Both the position numbers and the translations under genes were made by a program. A DNA stretch of 64,000 bases. Origin: Leptofilum sp041748655 (GTDB taxonomy: Bacteria; Chloroflexota; Anaerolineae; Promineifilales; Promineifilaceae). Every line of letters starts with the position of its first letter. Within the stretch, counting starts at the first letter, position 1. The notes beneath the pieces are model-generated. The model was not told where the DNA came from. It saw only the letters and a program-made list of their open reading frames with translations, and searched no databases. The DNA lies in assembly GCA_041748655.1 (NCBI GenBank), contig JBGTCV010000006.1, positions 1 to 64,000 of the forward strand, read 5' to 3'. This document shows positions 44,701 to 52,641 of the stretch, one piece after another.

Positions 44701-45307
44701 TGCCAGCCGGGAAGGGGACGGCGGCGGTGGCGTTGCTCGTTTCATTGTCCAGGGCGTTGATGCCGCTGAACTGCCAGTTGGCCAGATTGAAGAGGGCGCC
44801 ATCGGCTTCCGTGCCGGAGATGCGGTACGCCCAGCCATCCATATATTCCCACGGCTGGCCGGTACCAGACAGGTTGATGTCGCCGAAGGTGTCGATGACT
44901 GCGCCGTTCTGGAACAGCTCAATGGCGTCGTCGCCGTTGATATTGGCGGTGCTGCTGACATAGGTGGGGGCAAAGCCAAAGAAAGTGGTGAACTCCACCG
45001 ATTCTGAGGCGACGTAAATAAACTGCCCGGCAGTGGCCGAAACGGCTGGAAAGGTGAATTCCTGTCCATCGGTGCCGCCGCCATTGTTGGCCGAACCGAT
45101 GCCGTAAATGCTCAGGTCAGGAATGTCGTTGATGACATACAGCTCAACTGCTTTGGGGGTGCCGCCGGAGAGAGGGCCATCGATGACGCCGGTAAGGAGC
45201 AAATCGGTAGCGATGGCTCGGCTGGGCGCTGCCGTGCTGATCAACAGGATAAACACAGCGGCCAGGATAAATAGATAATGCTTGAAAGTTCTCAATGCTT
45301 CCTCCAT
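41723..45307 (-). CDS. Large secreted nuclease with lamin-tail domains and RTX-like repeats
   Basis: This 1194-residue exported protein has a signal peptide or anchor (about 5-30), a lamin-tail-like domain (about 35-205), an SbsA/Big_5-like domain (about 212-310), a second lamin-tail domain (about 318-450) and an OB-fold region (about 490-570). A DNase I-like endonuclease/exonuclease/phosphatase domain follows (about 760-1070). It has FNVENL, LQEVQD, VNHFNSKGGDD and LGDFNDF, as in ExeM/NucH-type extracellular nucleases. The C-terminus has RTX-like glycine-rich nonapeptides (GGDDLLIG, GNDTFIGG, GADFINGNNG). A role in nutrient DNA use or biofilm release is inferred. No secretion partner is adjacent. 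Confidence 0.85.
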   Translation of the reverse strand: MEEALRTFKHYLFILAAVFILLISTAAPSRAIATDLLLTGVIDGPLSGGTPKAVELYVINDIPDLSIYGIGSANNGGGTDGQEFTFPAVSATAGQFIYVASESVEFTTFFGFAPTYVSSTANINGDDAIELFQNGAVIDTFGDINLSGTGQPWEYMDGWAYRISGTEADGALFNLANWQFSGINALDNETSNATAAVPFPAGSFEPLDGDAAPSVASTIPANGTAGVAVDTTITINFSEDVTVGGSWFEIVCTVSGGHTAVSTSGPLSYTLTPDVPFANSESCTVTIFAAQVTDNDSDDPPDNMAADVSFSFSTASLSLSSVVINEFLADPANDLPGDANGDGIRHSGDDEFIEIVNVSGADLDISGWTLSDAVQVRHTFPGGSVIPAGCTAVLFGGGNPTGSFGGAVVQTASTGTLSLNNTGDTIILTDTSASTLEVVYGSEGGDDQSLTRNPDISGPFVKHGSAATSGGALFSPGTQLDGTPFPGCLPDTTPTVTIMAIQGTAHLSPYTDQMVQTEGVVTVVRSSSFYLQDPAGDGNEATSDAILVFTGAAPGVAVGDAVTVIGLVTEFYPGGFDSGNLSITELVDPTITLTSSGNALPAPVVLGSNGRIPPNTIIDDDSSGDVNLTPTFDPETDGIDFYESVESMLVQVNDALVVGGTRFGEIVVVGDLGANATGLSARGGVVIGPDDFNPERIMIDDAIILDEPDASVGDIFTAPIVGVMDYSFGNFKILNFEPLPALNSSFTAETTTLSNDGDSLTVATFNVENLSPGDSQAKFDALASQIVHNLNTPTILGLQEVQDNSGATDDGVTDASETYGRLITAIQAAGGPLYEYRDIAPLDQADGGAPGGNIRVGFLFRLDQVSFVDRAGGDATTSATVSLGTTGVELSASPGRIDPTNSAWDASRKPLVGEFIFGDQKIIVVVNHFNSKGGDDPLFGRVQPPQLPSEAQRLQQAAVVNSFVQEILALDPQANVVVLGDFNDFQFSAPLQTLAGNELHNLINTLPATERYTYQFEGNLQALDHILVSANLLANLSGVDVVHGNAELDTDLRYTDHDPIVAQFSFAGTINPDGCYVLALEGSPFTGPAITVSIGDAGYNKMHFHAGRWGKAQGLSRDTCYEVHGTDKGEIITGGFSDDTIFGYGGDDLLIGLFGNDTFIGGAGADFINGNNGIDAILDFEPGIDFCFNVELGC

Positions 45308-45689
45308 GATGATGTGCCGGGGAGGCACGTTTGGTGTGGGCATCCCTGAAAGCCAGTGCAAACGATAGTATTTACGAGTGCCGATTATGAATTTACGATT
45401 GCCCCCACTCGGGGATGCGATAGGTAAAAGCCACGATCTGCCGCATAAAGGCTATCATTACTGGATCAAAAAACGGTCTCGGGCGACTCTGTTTAGAGGT
45501 GCCTGAAAAGGTTGATTTGGTTTTGCTTACAAAAAGGGATTGCCACAAAAACAGACAATCAGAAACGGACGCCCCAATGATAAAAAATAGGCTGGAAAAA
45601 TGCAAGATATTTTTGCAAAAAGGGTGTGTTTGAGCAAAACGGCCGTTCTTGTTAGACTTATGCTCTTATCAAATTGACAGGACAGTGAT
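45308..45689. other. Intergenic region between the nuclease and phosphoesterase genes
   Basis: About 380 bp between divergent genes. A 70-codon minus-strand frame (45393-45605) has no recognisable domain or good ribosome-binding site and is not called. One AACGGCCGTT site lies at 45639-45648. No clear promoter or terminator was found. Confidence 0.4.
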
Positions 45690-46568
45690 GTGAAAATAGC
45701 AGTTATCTCAGATATTCATGGAAACTTACCCGCTCTGGAAGCCGTGACGGCAGACATTGAGCGGTGGCAGCCAGATTACGTGGTGGTAGATGGTGATATT
45801 GTTAACCGGGGACCGCTTTCGCGTGAAACTTTGGAATGGGTTTTGGCTCGCCAGCAAAGCGACGGCTGGCAGTTGGTGCGTGGTAATCACGAAGATTATA
45901 TATTGGAGTGCGCCGTATCCAATGGGTGCTTAACTGGCTTAAAGTATGAAGTGCAAAAGTTTGCCTATTGGGCCTACCGCCAGGTGGTGGACTATGTGCC
46001 CATTCTTGCCAACATACCAGAACAATTCTCGGTTTGTGCGCCCGATGGCATGGAGCTGCGGGCGGTGCATGGCTCCATGCGGGATAATCGGGATGGGGTG
46101 TACCCTAAAACCAGCGATAGGGAACTGCGGGAGCAGATTGCGCCAGCGCCGAAAATTTTTGTTACCGGGCATACGCATCAACCCCTTATTCGGCAGATTG
46201 ATGGGACAACGGTGGTAAATGTTGGTTCAGTAGGCGCTTCTTTTGATGGGGATCGGCAGCTGAGTTACGGCCGTTTCACCTGGACCAGCCGCACGGGTTG
46301 GGACGCAGACATTGTGCGGCTGCCGTATGATTTTGCCCGCGTCGAGCAAGATTATGAAACGTCTGGCTTTTTGGAAGAGGCTGGCCCATTGGCGCAGCTG
46401 ATGCTGGTGGAGCTGCGCCGGGCGGGCGGGCTGGTTTATCGCTGGGCCAGCCGCTATGAAAAAGCGGTGCTGGCGGGTGAAATTAGCTTGGAAACAAGCG
46501 TACGGGCGGTGCTGGGGGATGAAGATTTACGGCCGTTTCTCGGTGCGCCCGGCTGGAGCAGCAGTTGA
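45690..46568 (+). CDS. Metallophosphoesterase (calcineurin-like)
   Basis: This 292-residue cytosolic enzyme has all core motifs of the di-metal phosphoesterase fold: DIHGN (Asp8, His10), GDIVNRGP (Asp36), GNHED (Asn66, His67) and GHTHQP near residue 164. NVGSVG follows. The type resembles YfcE/MJ0936-like phosphodiesterases. The substrate is unknown. The start is GTG. The last 42 bases overlap the convergent WYL regulator gene. Confidence 0.87.
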   Translation: MKIAVISDIHGNLPALEAVTADIERWQPDYVVVDGDIVNRGPLSRETLEWVLARQQSDGWQLVRGNHEDYILECAVSNGCLTGLKYEVQKFAYWAYRQVVDYVPILANIPEQFSVCAPDGMELRAVHGSMRDNRDGVYPKTSDRELREQIAPAPKIFVTGHTHQPLIRQIDGTTVVNVGSVGASFDGDRQLSYGRFTWTSRTGWDADIVRLPYDFARVEQDYETSGFLEEAGPLAQLMLVELRRAGGLVYRWASRYEKAVLAGEISLETSVRAVLGDEDLRPFLGAPGWSSS

Positions 46569-47564
46569 TCTGTCTGGCTTGTGAAGTTCTGTGCCCCAGT
46601 ATTGTTGCAGGGTTCGCGTGGCTTGTTCAATTATGAGCTGCCTTAATTCGGGCGGGGTGAGCACTTCAACAGCCGTTCCTAACCCCAGCAGCTGGCGGCA
46701 AGCTGTTTCCAGGGAGTCAAAGGTCAGCTCAATGGTCGCGTAACCAGCGGCGCCTTCCTCCTGCGGGGCAGCCAGCAGCGAAGCGACAATGCCCTCGCCA
46801 AACAACAGCGCCAACAGAGGGCCGCTGCCGGGCGGCACGCGCAAGGCCACGGTAAGCCGGTCCTGACGCGCCTCGAACCGATCGCGCCAGGTTTGCCAGT
46901 AAGCGGCCAAATTGAAACCTTTCGGGCGTTCAAAACTGCTGCCGGTTAGCGCCGCCTCCATGATGCGTGAGACCCGATACGCCTGCACTTTACCGCCATA
47001 AATCGCACCCACCATATACCAAACGCTGGCCTTGGCTACCAGGCCATAAGGGTCAACCAGCCGCTTTACCCACTGCCCATCCCCCCGACGATAATTCATG
47101 CGCAGCCGCTTGTTTTCCCAAACGGCCGTTTGCACCAGCGGCAAAAATGGCACATCTTCCTCTGGCTGGAACCAGGCGGCAGGGTCCAGGTGCAGCCGCT
47201 GCTGCACAAAGGCGGCATCCTGCTGAAATGGCGCAGGCAGCGAAGCCATCAGCTTGAGCATGGCCCCTTCAGACGCTTTGTCTGCGCCCAAATCGGCCAG
47301 CAGGCCGGGTACGGTAAACATGAACAGCGCCTGGACCTCTTTTTCGTTTAGCCCGGTGAGGTTAGTGCGATAGCTTTCCATGAGCATACAGCCGCCGTTG
47401 GGCCCGCGTTCGGCGTAAACGGGCACGCCTGCGCCGCTCAGGGCGTCCAAATCCCGGTAAATGGTGCGGGGTGAGACTTCCAGCCGCGTGGCCAGGTCGT
47501 CGGCGGTCATACGGCCGTTTGTTTGCAGCAGCATCAAAAGGGAAATCAATCGATCAGCGCGCAT
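46527..47564 (-). CDS. WYL-domain transcriptional regulator (YafY-like)
   Basis: This 345-residue protein begins with a DeoR/HTH_11 winged helix (MRADRLISLLMLLQ...MTADDLATRLEVSPRTIYRDLDALSGAGVPV). After a connector comes a WYL domain (about 130-220) and a WCX-like C-terminal part. WYL regulators bind nucleic acid or small ligands and are often linked with DNA damage or phage defence. Here it has no defence neighbours. The ATG at 47564 is chosen because the HTH starts there; an upstream start at 47582 is also possible. Confidence 0.85.
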   Translation of the reverse strand: MRADRLISLLMLLQTNGRMTADDLATRLEVSPRTIYRDLDALSGAGVPVYAERGPNGGCMLMESYRTNLTGLNEKEVQALFMFTVPGLLADLGADKASEGAMLKLMASLPAPFQQDAAFVQQRLHLDPAAWFQPEEDVPFLPLVQTAVWENKRLRMNYRRGDGQWVKRLVDPYGLVAKASVWYMVGAIYGGKVQAYRVSRIMEAALTGSSFERPKGFNLAAYWQTWRDRFEARQDRLTVALRVPPGSGPLLALLFGEGIVASLLAAPQEEGAAGYATIELTFDSLETACRQLLGLGTAVEVLTPPELRQLIIEQATRTLQQYWGTELHKPDRSTAAPAGRTEKRP

Positions 47565-47698
47565 GGGGCAAGTGTCTTGCATCTTTGGGAGGGTGTCAAG
47601 GGGGGAACGGCCGTTAAACTGCTCTTAACAAACCCTTATTGCCATCTTAACGCCCTGTTGATTCCCACTTAATGCCAGCCTGTTAATCTGGCCAAAAA

Positions 47699-47768
47699 AG
47701 TGGTGCGAGGCACTGGCCAAACGGTTCCAACCAATTGAAACTCCTGCGGCCAGTGCCTTGCACCTGAG
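47699..47768. repeat. 70-bp palindromic element, copy B (core inverted)
   Basis: The same outer arms as copy A (41433-41502), in the same plus-strand orientation, flank the same 35-bp core in reverse (34 of 35 bases identical when inverted). It ends 16 bp before the surE start codon, in its probable 5' leader. Confidence 0.9.
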
Positions 47769-47784
47769 AACAAAAGGAAACCGT

Positions 47785-48582
47785 ATGCATATTTTAGTGA
47801 CAAATGATGACGGCGTAACGGCCCCTGGTTTAATGGCGTTGGCTCAGGCAATGCGCCAGTTTGGCAAAGTGAGCATTGTGGCCCCGGACCACGACTGGTC
47901 TGGTGGCGGGCATGTGAAAACGCTCAACCGGCCGCTGCGCGTGCGCCGCATCAAGCTGGCAGATGGCAGCGAAGCCCTCACCAGCGATGGCGCACCGTCT
48001 GACTGTGTGGCCCTGGCGTTGATGGGCTTGCTAAAGGACAAAGTGGATTTTGTGGTCTCTGGCGTCAACACGTCGGCCAATTTGGGGCATGATGTCACTT
48101 ATTCTGGGACGGTAACGGCCGTTATGGAAGGCATTATCTGGGGGGTGCCTGGCGTGGCTGTGTCGCTAGACGGCCGTTCCACCAGTTCGCTGGAGCTAGA
48201 TTACAGCCTGGCTGTTGAGGTTGCCAGCACTGTGGTGCGCACCGTCCTGAAACATACCCTGCCTAAGGGCGCTTTTCTGAATGTGAATGTGCCCTACGTT
48301 CCCAAAGAGCAGTTCAAAGGAATCTGCCTGACGCGGCAGGGGCTGCGCGTTTACCGGGATCGGCTGGACAAGCGTACCGATCCACGCGGCAACGATTATT
48401 ACTGGATTGGCGGCGATCGGCCAACGGGTGTGCCGCACGAAGGCACCGATGTGGGCGCCCTGTTTGCCGGGTATGCCTCTGTCACACCGCTGGAGCTGGA
48501 TTTAACCGCTTTTCACGCCATGCCCCTGCTGGAAGAGTGGCTTTGGTCTCAAAACGAAGTAGCGGTGGCTGTTGCAGTTTAA
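47785..48582 (+). CDS. surE: 5'/3'-nucleotidase SurE
   Basis: This 265-residue protein begins MHILVTNDDGVTAPGL, with the NDD metal ligands (Asn7, Asp8, Asp9) of SurE. The SGVNTSANLGHDVTYSGTV segment completes the active site. SurE hydrolyses nucleoside monophosphates and supports stationary-phase survival. An AAAGGAAA ribosome-binding site lies just after the 70-bp palindromic element. The start is fixed by the conserved N-terminus. Confidence 0.92.
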   Translation: MHILVTNDDGVTAPGLMALAQAMRQFGKVSIVAPDHDWSGGGHVKTLNRPLRVRRIKLADGSEALTSDGAPSDCVALALMGLLKDKVDFVVSGVNTSANLGHDVTYSGTVTAVMEGIIWGVPGVAVSLDGRSTSSLELDYSLAVEVASTVVRTVLKHTLPKGAFLNVNVPYVPKEQFKGICLTRQGLRVYRDRLDKRTDPRGNDYYWIGGDRPTGVPHEGTDVGALFAGYASVTPLELDLTAFHAMPLLEEWLWSQNEVAVAVAV

Positions 48583-48599
48583 GAAAATAATCAGGTAGT

Positions 48600-48740
48600 T
48601 GTCATTCTGAACGAAGTGAAGAATCCCGCAAGGACCCCATGGCAAGAACCTTACCCACACCAAAGTTTCACTGGCTATCAAGCGGGCGGGATGCTTCGGA
48701 GGATGCTTCGGTAGCCTCAGCACAGGCTCTCAGCATGACA
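48600..48740. repeat. Dispersed repeat of the CATTCTGAACGAAGTGAAGAAT type
   Basis: The segment starts GTCATTCTGAACGAAGTG and ends with CTCAGCATGACA, imperfect inverted ends. Internal GGATGCTTCGG appears twice. The pattern is a common bacterial intergenic repeat with 'CATTCTGAGCG' ends. No gene is supported here. Confidence 0.6.
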
Positions 48741-48852
48741 AGTTTATTACCCGAATTAATTTTTACTCCACAAGTGCCACCGCTGGAAATAGAGGCTAAC
48801 TTTCCGGTAGCAGAGGCAGTTGTGGCCTAAACCTGGCTGTGGATGATAGCGC

Positions 48853-50208
48853 CTACCCCTCCAGCGCGCCCAGTACGGTGGGCAGCAGCTGCATCTTACG
48901 AGACACAACCCCATCTGCATTGAGCGTGCCGTCCTCGCGGCGGGGATAGGGCAGCCCTTCCAGGGCGGGCACGTCGTTGGTCAGCAGCAGACGGCTGCCG
49001 CGCCGCACCACGTCTGTCACCATCAGCATGGCGAAATCCAGTCCGTTGCTGTCGCGTAATTTCACCAGCGCTTTGTCCAGAGCCGTCATATACTCAGCCA
49101 GCTGGCTGCGGTTGGTCACTTCCACCTGAGAAACGCCAAATTTTAGCCCGCCCGCTTCGTATACTTTGAAATCTGCCTGGACGATCTCATCCGGGGTGCG
49201 AGAAGCCAGACCGGCACCGGCTTGCAGCACCTGTTCGCCAAAGGATTGCACCGTTTCACCCGCCAGGGGAGATTCGCCGACTTTGGCCCAGCGCAGCAGC
49301 CGTTCGGCCGCTTCGCGGTCCCGGTGGGTGGTGGTGGGTGAGTTGAGGATGAGCGTATCGGACACTATGCCTGCCAGAAGGAGCCCCGCCAGGGCTGGCG
49401 GAGCGCTTAGCCCGGCTTCGTTGATGCGTTCGCTGACGAGGGTGCAGGTGCTGCCTACCACATCGATGGTGAAGCGGATGGGGGTGCGCGTCGGCGCGTT
49501 GCCCAGCCGGTGATGGTCCAGCACTTCGATGAGGTCGGCCTCGTCTAATGCGCCCAATGCCTGACCGATTTCGTTGTGATCCACCAGGATGAGCCGGTAG
49601 CGAGGCGGGTTTAGCGCATCACGCTGGCGACAAATGCCCATGTAGTGGCCCTGGTCATCCACCACCCAGAATTCGGTGCGTTCTTCATGTAAAATGCGGG
49701 GCACGACATCCCGAATGCGGGTGCTGGCCCCAAACCGGGGTACGTCGGTGTCGCACGCTTCGGAACACGGCCGTTCCATAATTTCAGCAATGCGCATCTC
49801 TTCCCGCCGGGGGTGTGCCCCCACGGACTCCTTCAAAAAGCGGAACAAACTGAGCACAGTTACCAGACCATACGGCGTGCCGTCTTCGTTGACAACCGGG
49901 GCAATGCCGCCGGTGCGGTTGGCCACAGCCCACACGTCGCGCAGGGGGCGGTCTGGGGTGGTGGTGTTGAAGCGATGGACTACGTTTTCAAACCGGGGGG
50001 AAGCGTCTGGCAGCAGGATGGGTGGCTCCAATTTGAGCCGTTCCAGTACCCAGGAAGTCTGGGGATTCAGGTGGCCGGCCCGTGCCGCAACGGCATCCTC
50101 TTCTTCCTGGTTTTGCAGCAGCCAGGCGTAGCCCATTGCCGAGGCAATCGAGTCGGTGTCTGGGTTGATATGTCCGATAACGTAGGTTCCGCTTGTTTTT
50201 TTAGCCAT
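48853..50208 (-). CDS. Manganese-dependent inorganic pyrophosphatase with CBS insert (family II)
   Basis: This 451-residue protein has the DHH-family metal motifs GHINPDTDS (His13, Asp17, Asp19), LVDHNE and EVLDHHRLG. A C-terminal DHHA2 domain ends with the SRKMQLLP motif. Two CBS domains are inserted between about residues 75 and 205, as in nucleotide-regulated family II pyrophosphatases, where AMP/ADP inhibit and ATP activates. It hydrolyses pyrophosphate to drive biosynthesis. No DRTGG domain is visible. No operon partner is adjacent. Confidence 0.92.
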   Translation of the reverse strand: MAKKTSGTYVIGHINPDTDSIASAMGYAWLLQNQEEEDAVAARAGHLNPQTSWVLERLKLEPPILLPDASPRFENVVHRFNTTTPDRPLRDVWAVANRTGGIAPVVNEDGTPYGLVTVLSLFRFLKESVGAHPRREEMRIAEIMERPCSEACDTDVPRFGASTRIRDVVPRILHEERTEFWVVDDQGHYMGICRQRDALNPPRYRLILVDHNEIGQALGALDEADLIEVLDHHRLGNAPTRTPIRFTIDVVGSTCTLVSERINEAGLSAPPALAGLLLAGIVSDTLILNSPTTTHRDREAAERLLRWAKVGESPLAGETVQSFGEQVLQAGAGLASRTPDEIVQADFKVYEAGGLKFGVSQVEVTNRSQLAEYMTALDKALVKLRDSNGLDFAMLMVTDVVRRGSRLLLTNDVPALEGLPYPRREDGTLNADGVVSRKMQLLPTVLGALEG

Positions 50209-50517
50209 AAAAATCTTTTCTCAAGTTGAATGATATAAATCGGTTGGGCTCGATTGGGTGGGTGCGTAACTAGGTTGAGTAGTTCAGGTGCGGTGAGTCC
50301 AGCTGTGGTTGACCAGCGGGATTATAGGGATGTTTCCTGTCGAACTCCCTTTCATCTTTTTATGAAAACAGATCTGACAGGATTTAGCGTTTTGTCACTT
50401 GAAAGTCAGTGCATAATCTTATACGATCTCCCTGTTAGCAGTTTTGTATTGTAACAGACGCAGCGACTTGTTTTCTCTGAAAAGATGCGTTTCTTTTTGT
50501 AGAATAGGAGGCATCTC
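50209..50517. other. Intergenic region between divergent pyrophosphatase and secreted protein genes
   Basis: About 310 bp. The segment before 50518 has an AGGAGGC ribosome-binding site. No reading frame, repeat or clear promoter is otherwise supported. Confidence 0.4.
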
Positions 50518-51402
50518 ATGTTTAAGCGTATTGGTATTTTACTGGCCACTTTTTTGCTGGCAACGGCCGTTTTTAGTGCGGTTGTTTGGGCAGAAACGGC
50601 CGTACCCACCGACAACACTTCTCTCTATCTGCCCTTTGTCTCATCACCAGCCAAACCAGCCGAAATTCTCAGCTTTACGGCCAATGTTGCCATTGCCGAC
50701 CCTGGCGAAACTATCACCCTGAGCTGGGAGACCCGCCACGCCACAACCGTTACATTGTACCATCTGGTGGGCGGGGTGTTCGGCTCCTTTTGGAATGTGC
50801 CGCCCACGGGTGAAATGGCCTACACCATCAGCAGCGGCAGCCGAAATTACGAGACCTTTGCTCTTTTTGCAGACAATGATGATTTCCCTTTTGATTCGGC
50901 ATCGTTGACACTGCCTTTGACCTGCCCATTCACCTGGTTCTTTGCCCCAGCGCCAGGCGTTTGCCCGCAGGAAGCGGCGCAGATTTCGGCTTCGGCAGAG
51001 CAGCAGTTTGAGCGCGGCTTCATGATTTGGGTGGGTGAAGAAGACCGCATCTACGTGCTGTTTGACGACACAATGTACACCGACGGCTGGAACGCCTTTG
51101 AGGATATATGGCAAGAAGGCGATCCGGTCGAAGATCCTTCGCTTGTGCCGCCACCGGATCTATATCAGCCACAGCGCGGCTTTGGCCTGGTATGGCGCGA
51201 GCAGCCCAACATTCGGGAGCGTTTGGGCTGGGCATTGTCTCCTGAGAGTGGGGGGGAAACGGCCGTTCAGCGCACATCCTACTACAAATACAACCACATC
51301 TACCTGAAGGCGCTGGACAACAACGTCTGGCACTTATTGCCAGAGCGGAGCGACTGGGAAAAATTTGTGCCGGATGCGCTGTTTGTGACAATCGGCACCT
51401 GA
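50518..51402 (+). CDS. Secreted protein of unknown function
   Basis: This 294-residue protein has a signal peptide (MFKRIGILLATFLLATAVFS, cleavage near Ala-Glu about 26) and a short linker. An Ig/Big-like beta domain (about 50-130, with ITLSWETRHATTVTLYHL) is followed by a C-terminal region (about 165-290) rich in Trp and Tyr, with FMIWVGEEDRIYVLFDD and GFGLVWR. The C-terminal part recurs in secreted proteins of Chloroflexota as I recall, but I cannot name a domain. ATG follows AGGAGGC. Two ACGGCCGT sites fall in the signal region. Confidence 0.75.
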   Translation: MFKRIGILLATFLLATAVFSAVVWAETAVPTDNTSLYLPFVSSPAKPAEILSFTANVAIADPGETITLSWETRHATTVTLYHLVGGVFGSFWNVPPTGEMAYTISSGSRNYETFALFADNDDFPFDSASLTLPLTCPFTWFFAPAPGVCPQEAAQISASAEQQFERGFMIWVGEEDRIYVLFDDTMYTDGWNAFEDIWQEGDPVEDPSLVPPPDLYQPQRGFGLVWREQPNIRERLGWALSPESGGETAVQRTSYYKYNHIYLKALDNNVWHLLPERSDWEKFVPDALFVTIGT

Positions 51403-51510
51403 TCGCCATGTCATTTGTCATTGGTGTAAAATAGTCTGCTTCCCATACTTGTGCGGGAACAACTCAGAGGCCCGCAAAATAAGTTTGAAAATAAGTTCGG
51501 AGGTAAGCAG

Positions 51511-51894
51511 ATGGATATGCAGCAAGCAAATACGGCCGTTCGGATTGCCTGGAAGATGTCGTTGATTTCAATTGGGGTGACCGGTTTTTTGACTCTGGTC
51601 TATGCCAGCGGTGGCAGTTTGGCCAACGTGGATTGGTGGAACTGGGTGGACATGGTTCTGATGCTGGCCCTGACCTACGGTGTTTATAAAAAGCATCGCG
51701 CCAGTGCCGTAACCCTGTTTGTCTACTACGTGGTGGGCAAAATTTACATCTGGATTTTTTCCGGGGCGATTATTGGTTTGCCCATTGCGGCCGTTTTTGC
51801 CTACTTCTTCTTTAGGGGCATTCAGGGCGTGTTTGCCTATCATCGGTTAAAGGACGGGATGGCAGAGGAAACGGCCGTTCATTACTCCGTCTAG
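51511..51894 (+). CDS. Small polytopic membrane protein
   Basis: This 127-residue protein has about four hydrophobic helices (roughly 14-34, 44-60, 68-88, 90-105) and a short C-terminal tail ending HYSV. It has Trp/Tyr-rich loops (NVDWWNWVDM, KIYIWIFSG). No family is recognised. GGAGGT lies 8 nt upstream of the ATG, which decides this start. A separate short transcript may start downstream at about 51991. Confidence 0.7.
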   Translation: MDMQQANTAVRIAWKMSLISIGVTGFLTLVYASGGSLANVDWWNWVDMVLMLALTYGVYKKHRASAVTLFVYYVVGKIYIWIFSGAIIGLPIAAVFAYFFFRGIQGVFAYHRLKDGMAEETAVHYSV

Positions 51895-51937
51895 TCCAGA
51901 AAGATTGTAGCGATGTCACAGATTTAAAAGCCGCACC

Positions 51938-52048
51938 TGTAACAAATTTCACATAGTTGCCAATCTGGTGGACTTTGTTACACTGTATTTGGCTCCCCCC
52001 CGAGAGATACCCTGTAAGCGCCTGCTTGCGGGGTATCTCATTTTTTTT
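51938..52048 (+). ncRNA. Candidate small RNA: CRP-like site, promoter, terminator
   Basis: TGTAA-N6-TCACA (51938-51953) matches the CRP consensus at 9 of 10 positions. TTGCCA-N16-TACACT (51957-51984) follows, then about 60 nt ending in a terminator hairpin (52004-52039, GAGATACCC/GGGTATCTC) plus eight T. Alternatively the terminator simply ends the 51511 transcript. Confidence 0.4.
52004..52048 (+). terminator. Rho-independent terminator
   Basis: A 9-bp outer stem (GAGATACCC/GGGTATCTC) with an inner AAGC/GCTT stem is followed by A and eight T on the plus strand. It is clearly directional. Confidence 0.88.
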
Positions 52049-52053
52049 GCCAG

Positions 52054-52533
52054 TTAGGCGGCCAAAACTTCCTGCATGACCCGTAAATGATCCAGTTCAT
52101 GATCCGCAATCAGATGGCACACTTCCTCGATGTTCATAATGCGCAGGCTGCCGTGCCGCCCTTGCCTGGCCCAATCCTCTTCCTGAAGCGTGTCGATAAA
52201 ACTGAGAAGGTTGATATAATTTTGCCTGAATTCGGTCAGGAGTTCGTCGGGGCTTTTTTCGGCCGTTTTTTGAATGGCGCGATTGTTCCAACGTGCCAGA
52301 TCGAAGTCTGGCGGGATGGGGTCTTTACCTTGCTGCCACTGCATCATCATCCTGGTCATGCCTCGTTCTGAGTCCACCAGATGGCGTAAAATATCGGTGA
52401 TGGTCCAGGTGGTTTCTTCGTGGTAAACGGCCGTTTTCCAATCTACCTCTTCTAGCCCATCAAAAAATGCCATCAATTTTGCCCGCGCCTCATTCAGCTT
52501 GATTGCCAGCGCCACATTTTTTCTGTCACTCAT
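52054..52533 (-). CDS. DinB-like four-helix protein
   Basis: This 159-residue protein has the DinB/DUF664 look: an early WKTAVYHEETTWTITDILRHLVDSERGM, with His in ILRHL, and HLIADHELDHLRVMQEVL near the C-terminus giving HxxxH metal ligands. Substrate unknown. AAGGAG about 8 nt upstream decides the ATG at 52533. It is distinct from the DinB protein at 16129. Confidence 0.8.
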   Translation of the reverse strand: MSDRKNVALAIKLNEARAKLMAFFDGLEEVDWKTAVYHEETTWTITDILRHLVDSERGMTRMMMQWQQGKDPIPPDFDLARWNNRAIQKTAEKSPDELLTEFRQNYINLLSFIDTLQEEDWARQGRHGSLRIMNIEEVCHLIADHELDHLRVMQEVLAA

Positions 52534-52580
52534 TTTATTGCTCCTTATTCTTGGTATGATTTTTGCCAACCCTACATCTA

Positions 52581-52617
52581 CCCTCCCCCTAACCCCCTCC
52601 CAAAGGGAGGGGGAAAC
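52581..52617. repeat. REP-like GC palindrome, copy 2
   Basis: This copy reads CCCTCCCCCTAACCCCCTCCC, then AAA and GGGAGGGGGAAAC. It is the reverse complement of copy 1 at 41660-41692 and sits between the DinB start and the kynureninase stop. Confidence 0.75.
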
Positions 52618-52641
52618 CCGTAAGTTACTAAATTTTCGTTC

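Noticed and set aside
45393..45605. 70-codon minus-strand frame upstream of the nuclease gene
   Set aside because: It has no clear ribosome-binding site or known motif, and its hydrophobic N-terminus alone is not convincing.
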